Positions 32,903 through 41,883 of a stretch of DNA of 64,000 nt are shown here, piece after piece. Source of the DNA: Moheibacter stercoris. Its GTDB lineage: Bacteria > Bacteroidota > Bacteroidia > Flavobacteriales > Weeksellaceae. The number at the start of each line of letters is the position of its first letter. The first letter of the stretch is position 1. The translations under genes and the position numbers were made by a program. The stretch covers positions 171,872-235,871 of the forward strand of contig NZ_JBEPMO010000004.1 of the NCBI RefSeq assembly GCF_040545805.1, given 5' to 3'. A model generated the notes under the pieces. The model did no database searches, was not told where the DNA came from, and was given only the letters and a program-made list of their open reading frames with translations.

Positions 32903-35464
32903 ATGTTAAAAAGATTGGAAATGAGGAATTTATACGCATTAATTTTCGTAGCATTGAGTGGATTAGCTTTTGCTCAAGAAGATTCCTTACAAGTTGTAAA
33001 TGATTCTGTCAAAATTATACCAGAACCAACCGCACAAGATATTTCACAAGCTGGATATACCAATCCGCAAATGTATATGTTGGGTGATTTAGAAATAAGT
33101 GGTGAATCAAAGTTTACCAAAGCTCAAATCATGCGTTTTACGGGATTGAGAATGGGTGAATCCTTGGAAATTCCAGGCTCTAAAATCAACAACGCTCTGA
33201 AAAAATTATGGAAATCTAATTTGTTTTCAGACATTGAATTGTATGTGGTAAAAACGGAAGGAGACAAAGTTTTCTTGCGTCTGCATTTAATTGGGTTACC
33301 TGAATTGGTGGAAGTAAATTTCAATGGTTTGAAGAAAAGCAAACAAGAAGATTTCATCAAAGAACACAAATTGGGTCCTGGTATCAAAATCACCAGTAAC
33401 TTGAAAAATCAAGTTCGTAATTCCATCAAGAATCATTTCTTGGAAAAAGGATATCCAGACGCAAAAGTTGATTTTATTGAAAAAGAATTAGCAGAAGATA
33501 ATTCCAAAGTCAATTTAACCATCAATGTAGATCGTGGTCAACGTGTAAAAATTTCTTCCATCGATTTTGAAGGAAACAATGAATTGCGTGATGGTCAATT
33601 GCGTAGAAGAGCGATGAAAGGTACACGTGAAACTTCTTTAAACTTCTTTAGATCGTCCAAATTTATCCCGAATAAATACCGCGATGATTTGAAAAAAGTC
33701 GTTGACGAATACAAATCTATCGGATACCGCGATGCGAAAATTATTTCGGATACGGTTATGCGTGTAAAAGATGATCGTATTGCCATCAACATCAAAGTAG
33801 AAGAAGGGAAACCTTATTTCTTGGGAGATGTTACCTTCACCGGAAATTCAGAATTTACAACCGAAATGTTGCAACGTGTTTTCTCGTACCAAACAGGAGA
33901 TCGTTATGATGCGGTTGGGATTCAAAACAAAATTTCAGGTTCACCAAAAGACGATGACATTCAGACATTGTATATGGACAGAGGTTTCTTGTTTGCGAAC
34001 ATCATTCCAATTGAAAAAAATGTCAAAAACGATACAATTGATTTAGAAATCAAAATCATGGAGGGAGAACCTGCAACCTATAACAAAGTTACGTTCTCAG
34101 GAAATGATGTTACCTATGACCACGTTATCGCTCGTGAATTACGTACAAAACCAGGTGATTTATTCTCTAAATCTGAAATTAGAAGAACTTTACACGAATT
34201 GGCTGGATTGGGTTATTTTGAACCGACTTCCATCAATCCAGATATTCAACCAAACCCATCGAACAATACAGTTGATTTGAACTGGGAATTGGTGCACAAA
34301 AGTTCAAGTCAAGTTGAACTTCAAGGTGGATATGGAGCTGGAACTTTCTTAGGAACTTTAGGATTAACCTTTGGAAACTTCTCGGTTCGAAACTTATTCA
34401 ACAAAGATGCTTGGAAACCGGTACCAATGGGTGACGGACAAGCATTGTCTTTACGTGCTCAAGCTGGTAGAGGATACCAAAACTATAGTTTCTCCTTTAC
34501 AGAGCCTTGGATCGGAGGAAAACGTCCAACTGCTTTATCGACTTCTATTTATTATTCACGTTATAACTACCGTGACATTTACGGAGAAGAAGCTGCATTG
34601 AACATCTTAGGAGCATCTGTTGGATTGAGCAAATTATTGACATGGCCAGATGACTGGTTCCGTTTGTCACATTCTTTGTCGTACCAACGATACAATTTCG
34701 ACAACTATGCTTTATCCGTTGGAGAAATCAATTACACCAATGGTTCATCTAACAACTTCAATTATACGTTGGCTTTGACTCGTAATTCCATGGGACCAAA
34801 TCCAATCTTCCCAACAAGTGGATCTGAAATGAGTGTAGCAGTTACAGTAACACCACCCTATTCCTTATTTGGAGACAAAAACTATTCTTCTATGAGTGAT
34901 GTAGAAAAATTCGAATGGTTGGAATACTACAAAGTGAAAGGAAAGGCTTATTGGTACAAAGAATTGGCTGGAAAATTGGTCTTGAAAGTTGGAGGTGAAT
35001 TTGGATACTTAGGAACGTACAACAGCAAAATCGGAACGATTCCATTTGAACGTTTCTATTTAGGAGGAACAGGATTGATGGGGAACCGATTTGATGGACG
35101 TGAAATCGTTCCTTTAAGAGGATACGATGATTCTACGCAATCTGGAGGAACATCAGAAGATATCACACCAACAGGTGGAGGAAGTATCTACGATAAATTT
35201 ACGTTTGAATTGCGCTACCCAATTACAATGGGTCAACAAGCTACCATTTATGCATTGGGATTTGCAGAAGCTGGAAACACTTGGTCTGATACCAAAGACT
35301 TCAAACCATTTGAATTGAAACGTTCTGTGGGAGTCGGAGTAAGAATCTTCATGTCTGCATTTGGAATGTTAGGATTTGACTTCGGATACGGATTTGACCG
35401 CACCATGTATAGCGCAGAACCATCTGGATGGCAAACGCATTTTATTATTGGTCAACAATTTTAA
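32903..35464 (+). CDS. bamA: Outer-membrane protein assembly factor BamA
   Basis: Inserts beta-barrel proteins into the outer membrane. The 853-residue protein has a signal peptide (an alternative start at 32921, Met-7, gives the better signal M-R-N-L-Y-A-L-I), about five POTRA domains over residues ~45-445 (one ends at V-D-R-G-Q-R-V-K-I-S-S-I-D-F-E-G-N-N), and a 16-strand barrel with the conserved lid motif in E-R-F-Y-L-G-G-T-G-L-M-G and R-G-Y (about 710-740). It ends in F-I-I-G-Q-Q-F with a terminal Phe. Two periplasmic chaperone genes (ompH/skp) follow, so the run is an outer-membrane biogenesis unit. Confidence 0.95.
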   Translation: MLKRLEMRNLYALIFVALSGLAFAQEDSLQVVNDSVKIIPEPTAQDISQAGYTNPQMYMLGDLEISGESKFTKAQIMRFTGLRMGESLEIPGSKINNALKKLWKSNLFSDIELYVVKTEGDKVFLRLHLIGLPELVEVNFNGLKKSKQEDFIKEHKLGPGIKITSNLKNQVRNSIKNHFLEKGYPDAKVDFIEKELAEDNSKVNLTINVDRGQRVKISSIDFEGNNELRDGQLRRRAMKGTRETSLNFFRSSKFIPNKYRDDLKKVVDEYKSIGYRDAKIISDTVMRVKDDRIAINIKVEEGKPYFLGDVTFTGNSEFTTEMLQRVFSYQTGDRYDAVGIQNKISGSPKDDDIQTLYMDRGFLFANIIPIEKNVKNDTIDLEIKIMEGEPATYNKVTFSGNDVTYDHVIARELRTKPGDLFSKSEIRRTLHELAGLGYFEPTSINPDIQPNPSNNTVDLNWELVHKSSSQVELQGGYGAGTFLGTLGLTFGNFSVRNLFNKDAWKPVPMGDGQALSLRAQAGRGYQNYSFSFTEPWIGGKRPTALSTSIYYSRYNYRDIYGEEAALNILGASVGLSKLLTWPDDWFRLSHSLSYQRYNFDNYALSVGEINYTNGSSNNFNYTLALTRNSMGPNPIFPTSGSEMSVAVTVTPPYSLFGDKNYSSMSDVEKFEWLEYYKVKGKAYWYKELAGKLVLKVGGEFGYLGTYNSKIGTIPFERFYLGGTGLMGNRFDGREIVPLRGYDDSTQSGGTSEDITPTGGGSIYDKFTFELRYPITMGQQATIYALGFAEAGNTWSDTKDFKPFELKRSVGVGVRIFMSAFGMLGFDFGYGFDRTMYSAEPSGWQTHFIIGQQF

Positions 35465-35524
35465 TTAATGTATTTTTGTATGAATGTCCAAATGGCATAA
35501 TTTTCGATAAACTCAATTTTGAAT

Positions 35525-36199
35525 ATGAAAAACCTACTCTTAACATTATTATTTATAGGGATACTTGCCCCTCTTAGCGCACAGCGTTTTGGGTATGTAG
35601 ACACAGATTTCATATTGGAAAATCTTCCTGAATATGCGCAAGCGCAACAAAGATTGAAGACCCAAACAGAACAATGGAACACGGAAATCAGAAATCGTCA
35701 AGAAGCTTTGCAAAAAAGACAAGCTGACTTCTTAAATGAGAAAGTTTTGTTGACAGAAGAACAAGCTAAAAAGGAAGAAGAAGATATTCATTGGGAAGGA
35801 AGACAAATCCAAATTTTACAAGAAAACCGATACGGTCAAGATGGAGATTTGATCAAATTGAGAAAAACTTTGGTTAAACCGATTCAAGATCAAATTTGGG
35901 TTGCCGTTAAAGAAGTAGCTGAAAAAAGAAATTACGGATTTATTTTTGACAAAGGAAGTGATTTGATCATGGTTTATACCGATCCTAAATTTGACATCAG
36001 TCGCGAAGTTTTGTTGAAGTTGAATCCAAATGCTTTAAAAGAGGGAAGCTCTAGTTCATCTAACAATAACAATGCGACGCCTTCAAGAAATACAAATACG
36101 TCGAATCAAAGTAGAGGAGCCTCGTCTAACACAAGCAATAAAGCTCAAACGACAACTCCTGGAAAAGCTGCTCCTACGGGAAATAGCATAAGAAAGTAA
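35525..36199 (+). CDS. OmpH/Skp family periplasmic chaperone (first copy)
   Basis: A 224-residue exported protein: signal peptide about 1-18 (cleavage near L-S-A-Q), then R-F-G-Y-V-D-T-D-F-I-L-E-N-L-P-E, the typical OmpH opening, followed by long coiled-coil helices (about 45-115) that form the tentacles of Skp. The last ~55 residues are a low-complexity Ser/Asn/Thr-rich tail, absent from the second copy. The start is the ATG at 35525; the frame extends two codons upstream to a TTG. It binds unfolded outer-membrane proteins on their way to BamA. Confidence 0.92.
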   Translation: MKNLLLTLLFIGILAPLSAQRFGYVDTDFILENLPEYAQAQQRLKTQTEQWNTEIRNRQEALQKRQADFLNEKVLLTEEQAKKEEEDIHWEGRQIQILQENRYGQDGDLIKLRKTLVKPIQDQIWVAVKEVAEKRNYGFIFDKGSDLIMVYTDPKFDISREVLLKLNPNALKEGSSSSSNNNNATPSRNTNTSNQSRGASSNTSNKAQTTTPGKAAPTGNSIRK

Positions 36200-36226
36200 C
36201 CATTCAAAAATTAATTATAACAAAAA

Positions 36227-36745
36227 ATGAAAAATTTAAAATTATTTACTGTATTCGCATTCCTTTTAGTAGGTAGCTTAACTGTATCTGCGCAAGATTT
36301 AGGAGTTGTTAGTGTAGAAGATATCTTCAACAATTTCCAAGAGAAAAAGAATGCTGACACACAATTAAATACATTGGTAGAAAAGCATCAAGCTGAAATC
36401 AAAAAACAACAAGAAGCTTTGTTGGCTATTGAGAAAGATGTTCAAGCAAAAACAGAAGGAAAATCTCAAGCTGAAATCCAAGGTATGATGACTCAATTGG
36501 AAGCAACTCAAAAGGATTATATGGCCAAACAACAAGCTTTGGTTACCTATCAACAAGCTGCTGCGAAAGAATTGACCGAAAAAGAAAATTCTTTATTGAA
36601 ACCAATCGAAGACAAAGTAAAAGCTTCTATCGACAAAGTTGCGGCTGCAAAAGGATTGAAATATGTGGTTGAAAAATCCATGTTCTTGTATGCAAACGGA
36701 ATCGACATTACAGCAGATGTAAAGAAAGATTTAGGAATCAAATAA
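36227..36745 (+). CDS. OmpH/Skp family periplasmic chaperone (second copy)
   Basis: A 172-residue Skp-like protein, 27 bases after the first copy: signal peptide about 1-22 (cleavage near V-S-A-Q), then L-G-V-V-S-V-E-D-I-F-N-N-F-Q-E-K, coiled-coil helices about 45-125 and a C-terminal strand region with G-L-K-Y-V-V-E-K. It lacks the low-complexity tail of its neighbour. Paired ompH genes behind bamA are usual in Bacteroidota. A perfect terminator follows, closing the run. Confidence 0.93.
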   Translation: MKNLKLFTVFAFLLVGSLTVSAQDLGVVSVEDIFNNFQEKKNADTQLNTLVEKHQAEIKKQQEALLAIEKDVQAKTEGKSQAEIQGMMTQLEATQKDYMAKQQALVTYQQAAAKELTEKENSLLKPIEDKVKASIDKVAAAKGLKYVVEKSMFLYANGIDITADVKKDLGIK

Positions 36746-36763
36746 TTCCTTTCTATAAAGGAT

Positions 36764-36799
36764 AAAAAAAGCCATTTTGTTTTACAAAATGGCTTTTTT
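36764..36799 (+). terminator. Strong terminator after the ompH genes
   Basis: AAAAAAGCCATTTTG-TTTTA-CAAAATGGCTTTTTT, a stem of about 15 bp with a T-run. It separates the envelope-assembly run from the polysaccharide locus. Confidence 0.93.
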
Positions 36800-36826
36800 C
36801 GTTAACTTTCAGCTCAAATTAAAGAA

Positions 36827-37375
36827 ATGCATTTTACAGAAACGAAATTGAAAGGTTGTTTCATCATTGAACCTCGTGTTTTTGAGGATGAAAGAGGGTA
36901 TTTTTTTGAAAGTTATCGATTGGACAAAATTCAAGAAATCACTCAATCTTCCATCAACTTCATTCAAGACAATCAATCCAAATCATCGTATGGGGTTGTT
37001 CGTGGATTGCATATGCAAAAAGGTGCATTTGCCCAAACCAAATTGGTAAGAGTTTTACAAGGGAGAATTCTCGATGTTGCCATCGATGTCCGAAAAGATT
37101 CTCCTACTTATGGTGAAAGTTTTTCGATTGAATTAAGCGACGACAACAAAAAACAATTGTACATTCCTCAAGGATTTTTACATGGATTTTCCGTTTTAAG
37201 CGATTTGGCAGTAGTGTCGTACAAATGCGATGCCTATTATGACAAAGATTCTGAAGATGGAGTGAACCCATTGTCTACTCAATTGAACATCGACTGGAAA
37301 ATACCAACAGAGAAAATGATATTATCAGAGAAAGATAAAATTGCCCAAGATTTCTCAGAATTCATCCCTTTTTAA
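36827..37375 (+). CDS. rfbC: dTDP-4-dehydrorhamnose 3,5-epimerase
   Basis: Third step of dTDP-L-rhamnose synthesis. The 182-residue cupin has E-D-E-R-G-Y-F-F-E-S (about 21-30), V-V-R-G-L-H-M-Q-K-G with the catalytic His (about 62), L-D-V-A-I-D-V-R-K-D-S-P-T-Y-G and the Tyr/H-G-F segment I-P-Q-G-F-L-H-G-F (about 113-121). It is followed 3 bases later by rfbD. rfbA and rfbB are not in the window, so if the pathway is complete those genes lie elsewhere. Confidence 0.94.
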   Translation: MHFTETKLKGCFIIEPRVFEDERGYFFESYRLDKIQEITQSSINFIQDNQSKSSYGVVRGLHMQKGAFAQTKLVRVLQGRILDVAIDVRKDSPTYGESFSIELSDDNKKQLYIPQGFLHGFSVLSDLAVVSYKCDAYYDKDSEDGVNPLSTQLNIDWKIPTEKMILSEKDKIAQDFSEFIPF

Positions 37376-37378
37376 CGC

Positions 37379-38158
37379 ATGAAAAAAATAGTTGTTACTG
37401 GTGCAAATGGTCAATTAGGAAAATCTTTGAAAGATTACGTTCAAGAAAAAAATAACAGCAATTTTCAATTTTTATTTTTTGATCGTTCGCAACTTGACAT
37501 TTCCAATCAGAGTTTAGTGGAATCTTTTTTCTTTACCAACCAAGTCGATTTTGTCGTGAATTGCGCAGCTTATACAGCTGTAGATTTGGCAGAATCGGAG
37601 GTGGAACAAGCTTTTAAAATCAATTCAGATGGAGTGAAATATTTGGCAGAGCAAACACAAGAACAGGGAGCCAAATTGATTCATGTTTCAACGGATTATG
37701 TCTTTGATGGTACGTCCAAAGTTCCTTATATGCCAAGCGACCAACCCAATCCCATCAACGTTTATGGAAAATCGAAATGGGAAGGAGAAAAATGGGCCTT
37801 AGCAAAAAATCCTCATTCTTTTGTGATTAGAACTTCTTGGGTTTATTCAAACTATGGGAAGAACTTTTATACAACGATGTTGAAATTAATGGCAGAACGC
37901 GATGAATTAAACATTGTTGCGGACCAAATTGGAAAGCCAACGCATGCAAAGGATTTAGCGGCTTACATCTATAATATGATTGAGACGAATTCCACCGATT
38001 ATGGAATTCATCATTTCTCGGGACCAGACCAAATGTCATGGTTTGAATTTGCGCAGAAAATTGCACAAGAAAATGGATTTAAGACAAAAATCAATCCGAT
38101 AACTACAGCGGAATATCCAACACCTGCAAAGCGTCCCTTGTGGAGTGTTTTGGGTTAG
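37379..38158 (+). CDS. rfbD: dTDP-4-dehydrorhamnose reductase, C-terminally shortened
   Basis: Final step of dTDP-L-rhamnose synthesis. The 259-residue SDR has the Rossmann motif V-T-G-A-N-G-Q-L-G (about 6-14), N-C-A-A-Y-T-A-V-D, H-V-S-T-D-Y-V-F-D-G with catalytic Thr/Tyr and the Y-G-K-S-K motif (about 129-133). The family normally runs ~280-300 residues; here it stops right after R-P-L-W-S-V-L-G. Reading the +1 frame past that point gives P-K-E-I-Q-K-I-H-I, which looks like the next family segment, so a frameshift has probably removed ~25 C-terminal residues. The catalytic core is complete and activity may remain. Confidence 0.9.
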   Translation: MKKIVVTGANGQLGKSLKDYVQEKNNSNFQFLFFDRSQLDISNQSLVESFFFTNQVDFVVNCAAYTAVDLAESEVEQAFKINSDGVKYLAEQTQEQGAKLIHVSTDYVFDGTSKVPYMPSDQPNPINVYGKSKWEGEKWALAKNPHSFVIRTSWVYSNYGKNFYTTMLKLMAERDELNIVADQIGKPTHAKDLAAYIYNMIETNSTDYGIHHFSGPDQMSWFEFAQKIAQENGFKTKINPITTAEYPTPAKRPLWSVLG

Positions 38159-38201
38159 GCCAAAGGAAATTCAAAAGATTCATATATATAGATTATTCGT
38201 T

Positions 38202-38209
38202 TATATTTG
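38202..38209 (+). promoter_or_regulatory. -7 promoter box of the Wzz-like gene
   Basis: TATATTTG matches TAnnTTTG, 30 bases before the ATG at 38240. Confidence 0.6.
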
Positions 38210-38239
38210 TGCTTAAATTAATTTTTAACACTTATCGAA

Positions 38240-39154
38240 ATGGAGTCGAATACAAATTCTTCGCAAGAAATCGATCTATCTTATTTGTCGAAAAAAACAG
38301 GTCATTTATTTGATAAAATTGGATATTCAATTTATCGATTTATTAAGTTTTTGATTAAAAATATCTGGATACTATTAGTGCTTTTAATAGTTGGTGGAGT
38401 TATCGGATATTTATTAGACAATAGAGCTGAAAAACTATACAAGCATGAAGTTATAGTCATTCCAAATTTTAGTAGCAATAGTTATTTGTATAATTCCATT
38501 CAAAATTTAGAATATAAAAATAGTAAAATAGTTAAAGCTCAGGTTGAACCAATTATCGATATATATCAATTCATCCAAGAAAGATATCAAAATTTGGAAA
38601 TCGCCAAATACATGAGCGAAAACAATATCCAATTAGATAAATTTAATGATAAAAATGCAGTAGAAAAGTTATATCGTTATCACTTGATGACTATCTATAC
38701 AAAAGGCGAAGACTCCAAAGGTCAAACAATTGACTCACTTTTAAATACATTAAATGCAGACCCTTATTATTTATCAAGACAAAGTATAGAGCAACAAAAT
38801 CTCAATTTGTCCATATCTGAAATCGAAAAATCAATTGAAAGTGTTAATGCCATTCTTAATAAAATAGGCCAATCTAGTTCAACAGCTGGTGATTTAAACA
38901 TTGAGATGTACTCAGAGCTAAATAATCTTATTAATAGTAAGAAAAGTTTGGTGGAAGATAGAAACAAAGCGAAAGTTTTTCAATTGGAGCAATCCAAAAT
39001 TATCTACGATTCTTCCAAAGTTCTGAATATAAAAGAATCATCTACTCCTAAAATGATTCTATTACCTATTGTATTATTTGTTCTTTTCTTAGGAGCTAAC
39101 TTAATTTTAATACTATCCAAAAAATATAAAAACAAAACCTCTCAAAATTCTTAA
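38240..39154 (+). CDS. Wzz-like chain-length determinant family protein
   Basis: A 304-residue inner-membrane protein with the two-helix plan of polysaccharide co-polymerases: an N-terminal cytoplasmic stretch, a membrane helix at about 46-66 (I-W-I-L-L-V-L-L-I-V-G-G-V-I-G), a helical periplasmic domain with coiled-coil character (about 70-270), and a C-terminal helix at about 275-297 (M-I-L-L-P-I-V-L-F-V-L-F-L-G). No kinase domain follows. The proline-rich motif of classical Wzz near the second helix is reduced to S-T-P-K. It likely sets glycan chain length with one of the polymerases nearby. It is 9 bases upstream of the first polymerase-like gene. Confidence 0.75.
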   Translation: MESNTNSSQEIDLSYLSKKTGHLFDKIGYSIYRFIKFLIKNIWILLVLLIVGGVIGYLLDNRAEKLYKHEVIVIPNFSSNSYLYNSIQNLEYKNSKIVKAQVEPIIDIYQFIQERYQNLEIAKYMSENNIQLDKFNDKNAVEKLYRYHLMTIYTKGEDSKGQTIDSLLNTLNADPYYLSRQSIEQQNLNLSISEIEKSIESVNAILNKIGQSSSTAGDLNIEMYSELNNLINSKKSLVEDRNKAKVFQLEQSKIIYDSSKVLNIKESSTPKMILLPIVLFVLFLGANLILILSKKYKNKTSQNS

Positions 39155-39163
39155 GCCAAGACA

Positions 39164-40564
39164 ATGCACTTGAGCCTCAGACATATATATACATTATTTT
39201 TTTTTATAGGAATTTTCCTTATTCCGTTTAATGAAATGGAAGGACCTACCTTTCTAGGAGAATATAGCAATGAATCTGCTACTTATTTCTTCTTAATTGG
39301 GTTCTTTATTTTAATTATTGAAAGTTTAGTGAGGGGAAAGTTTGCTATTCCCTACAAACATCATTTAATGTGGATATTGGGAGCTTTTATTTTATGGGCA
39401 ACAATTGCTACCATCTTAAATTTTGATACGGTCAATCAAAACTTTTACAAACAAACATCTGGCTGGAATAGGTTCATTAGACAAAATTTCTCTTTGTTAA
39501 TTTCAGCGATAGTATTTCCACTTTTTTTCTGGAATATTATCAAAAATAATACGGTTTATGAGAATTTTTTACGAATTAGAAAGGTTTTACTATTCAGTTT
39601 CATTTTTGTATCTCTATATGGTTTTTTTGAAATAGCAATTGTTTATCTAGGCATGGGATTTTTGATGCCTGTATTTGATTTATTTGAGTATTTACCATTT
39701 ATTAATAATAATTTACATCAAGGCAGTCGTATAGGTATTTCGTCCGTTACATTTGAAATTCCAGCATTAGGAACTTATTTAATAATGGTTCTGCCTTGGA
39801 TGGTTAGTTATATATTCACCGAAAAGAATATACTCAAATATTTACCATTAGGAGTTTCCCTCATTTTATTATTTTTTTCCAATTCTAGGTCTGCCTTAAT
39901 CGTCATATTACTACAATTAATTGTATTACTCATTTTACTCATATTGGATCCCCAATATCGTAAGAACACTTTAAGTCTTTTAAAATATAGCAGCATAGCC
40001 ATTTTTTGTTTATTATTATGGAATTCTGAAGCTATTGTAAAAACCGTTTCTGAAAAAGCTGATAGTGTAAATTTCTCTAAAAATTTAACCAAAAACGTTT
40101 CCAATAAATCGAGATTCGGAATTCAACACGCAACCCTAGAAGTATTTAAAGAAAATCCCATAATAGGTGTAGGATTGGGACAAAACACCTATCATGCAAT
40201 AAGGCATTATCCTTACTGGTCAACTCATAATAATTGGGAATTTGAATTAAAATATAAAAACCAAACAGACAAATCATTTCCTCCCAATTATAATATCTAC
40301 ACGCGTCTCGCAGCAGAATTAGGAGTCATAGGATTGGGGATTTTTTCTATCCTCATGCTATTGTGTATTTATTATTCCTTTATGGTTTGGAAATTGAGCA
40401 ATAATTCTATGCGATTTGTGGGAGTTATTTTGATAATATCTTTTGTAGGATTATCCATAAATTGGATGCAATTAGACTACTTTAGACAATATGGATTTTG
40501 GCTTTGCTTGATGTTACTTATCCAAATTATGATTTTAAAAAGAAAATCAATTTTGAACGAATAA
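39164..40564 (+). CDS. O-antigen polymerase/ligase family membrane protein (first copy)
   Basis: A 466-residue protein with about 11-12 membrane helices. The long periplasmic loop (about 305-395) contains R-F-G-I-Q-H-A-T-L-E-V-F-K-E-N-P-I-I-G-V-G-L-G-Q-N, the F-x-x-x-P-(I/L)-x-G-x-G pattern typical of the Wzy_C/O-antigen ligase family, and T-H-N-N-W with the loop histidine. Such proteins either polymerise repeat units (Wzy) or ligate glycan to lipid A core (WaaL); sequence alone does not decide. Its 3' end faces the methyltransferase gene (gap 8 bases). Confidence 0.83.
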   Translation: MHLSLRHIYTLFFFIGIFLIPFNEMEGPTFLGEYSNESATYFFLIGFFILIIESLVRGKFAIPYKHHLMWILGAFILWATIATILNFDTVNQNFYKQTSGWNRFIRQNFSLLISAIVFPLFFWNIIKNNTVYENFLRIRKVLLFSFIFVSLYGFFEIAIVYLGMGFLMPVFDLFEYLPFINNNLHQGSRIGISSVTFEIPALGTYLIMVLPWMVSYIFTEKNILKYLPLGVSLILLFFSNSRSALIVILLQLIVLLILLILDPQYRKNTLSLLKYSSIAIFCLLLWNSEAIVKTVSEKADSVNFSKNLTKNVSNKSRFGIQHATLEVFKENPIIGVGLGQNTYHAIRHYPYWSTHNNWEFELKYKNQTDKSFPPNYNIYTRLAAELGVIGLGIFSILMLLCIYYSFMVWKLSNNSMRFVGVILIISFVGLSINWMQLDYFRQYGFWLCLMLLIQIMILKRKSILNE

Positions 40565-40572
40565 AGATATAA

Positions 40573-41220
40573 TTACTTTTTAAAAACTAATGTAAAATGG
40601 GGATAGACATACATTTGCCTATAAGATTCTTTCATAAAATTCATCCCCGAGTCTAGCAATATATTTTTTGTTTTCGTTTTACTTAACTCGTTCCCGATTT
40701 CCTTGGCAAAAATCAAATCATGAATTTTGTTGAATACCACAAATGGACTTGCGGCATCAATATCTTTTACAACCAAAGTTGCTCCCGTTTTAAGTGATTT
40801 GCATAGATTTTCAAGAAAAACTTTTTGTTTTGCTTTGGGAACATGGTGCAAAACGTCTATTAAAAAAACAATATCCATCTCGCTTAATTTATCAGGAAAA
40901 TATTCTCCATTATATACGTTAAATTCAGAGTTTACTAAACCATGTTGACGAAAATTATTTCTAGCATTTTCAATAAGTCTTTCTGAAATTTCAATGCCAA
41001 ATACTTCTTCTGGATGTTTAAATTCAGCTGCTAAAAGTAAGAATTGCCCAGAACCGCAACCAATATCACCAATTTTTGAATTTTTGGGAATTTCTTCTAG
41101 CAAATCATCAAATGGGCAAATTAAAGCTCTGTACTTGATTTTTAAATTGTCTATAAAATTTGATGAGTGAGAAAATTGGCTGAAAAAATTAATTATTTCG
41201 GAATTTTTTACTCGACTCAT
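40573..41220 (-). CDS. Class I SAM-dependent methyltransferase
   Basis: A 215-residue methyltransferase with motif I I-G-D-I-G-C-G-S-G-Q-F-L (about 48-59), the acidic E-I-S end of strand 2 (about 77), and V-F-L-I-D-V-L-H-H-V-P (about 116-126), the post-motif typical of the Methyltransf_25/ubiE-like group. The substrate is unknown; the placement as third gene behind ubiA and the HAD gene on the minus strand suggests modification of a glycan or lipid-linked sugar. The gap to the HAD gene is 66 bases. Confidence 0.87.
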   Translation of the reverse strand: MSRVKNSEIINFFSQFSHSSNFIDNLKIKYRALICPFDDLLEEIPKNSKIGDIGCGSGQFLLLAAEFKHPEEVFGIEISERLIENARNNFRQHGLVNSEFNVYNGEYFPDKLSEMDIVFLIDVLHHVPKAKQKVFLENLCKSLKTGATLVVKDIDAASPFVVFNKIHDLIFAKEIGNELSKTKTKNILLDSGMNFMKESYRQMYVYPHFTLVFKK

Positions 41221-41286
41221 CTTTCTATATTTTTTGTCTTCTTAATTGGTTTATCAATTTACTCTAAATTTTTAATATGGAGCCAA

Positions 41287-41877
41287 TTAGAATTTTTTCC
41301 GAAAATGTTGGCTTGCCAATGAAAACATAGCATAATCACCTTTGGAATCACCAAAAGCATATATTTTTGAAAATGAGGCAAGATCAATTTCTTTTAAAAT
41401 TCGGGTTTTCTTCTCTTCAAAATTGCAATTGGGTGTAGCAAAATTTCCTGTATACGTATCTGATTTGTCAAATTCTGCTTGGGTACAAATCAGTTCCGCT
41501 CCAAAATGTTTGGCAAAGGGAGTTAACCAAATATCTAGAGAAGCAGATACGATATATATCTTATGATTGTTCTCTATATTCTTGATAAAATCTATAGCTG
41601 ATTTCCTACAAATAACATTAAACCTTGCCTCATAATAGTTTTGAGCTAATATGGATAATTCCGTTCTATTTTTATGAAGGAGAAAAGAATTGATAAACCT
41701 ACGTTTTACTTCAGCTTTTTGTTTCAAACCGAGTTTGGCCAATATAAATTGAGCTGTGAAATGTAAAAATTTCTTCCCATACTGATCTGGAAAACTAAAT
41801 TTCAAAAAATCAAATAAAGTATCTACATGGGTAATCGTTCCATCAAAATCAAATAGGTATAAATTCTTAGATTCCAA
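41287..41877 (-). CDS. HAD-IB family phosphatase
   Basis: A 196-residue phosphatase of the PSPase-like HAD subfamily IB. Motif I is D-F-D-G-T at about 9-13 (nucleophile Asp9), motif II is V-S-A-S-L-D-I-W (about 108-115), a lysine of motif III lies in K-T-R-I-L-K-E, and motif IV is G-D-S-K-G-D-Y-A-M (about 178-186). It is 6 bases downstream of the UbiA gene. Fused HAD-UbiA proteins occur in other bacteria, where the HAD part is thought to dephosphorylate the polyprenyl-linked sugar phosphate made by UbiA. The same pairing is likely here. Confidence 0.88.
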   Translation of the reverse strand: MESKNLYLFDFDGTITHVDTLFDFLKFSFPDQYGKKFLHFTAQFILAKLGLKQKAEVKRRFINSFLLHKNRTELSILAQNYYEARFNVICRKSAIDFIKNIENNHKIYIVSASLDIWLTPFAKHFGAELICTQAEFDKSDTYTGNFATPNCNFEEKKTRILKEIDLASFSKIYAFGDSKGDYAMFSLASQHFRKKF

Positions 41878-41883
41878 ATTTGT

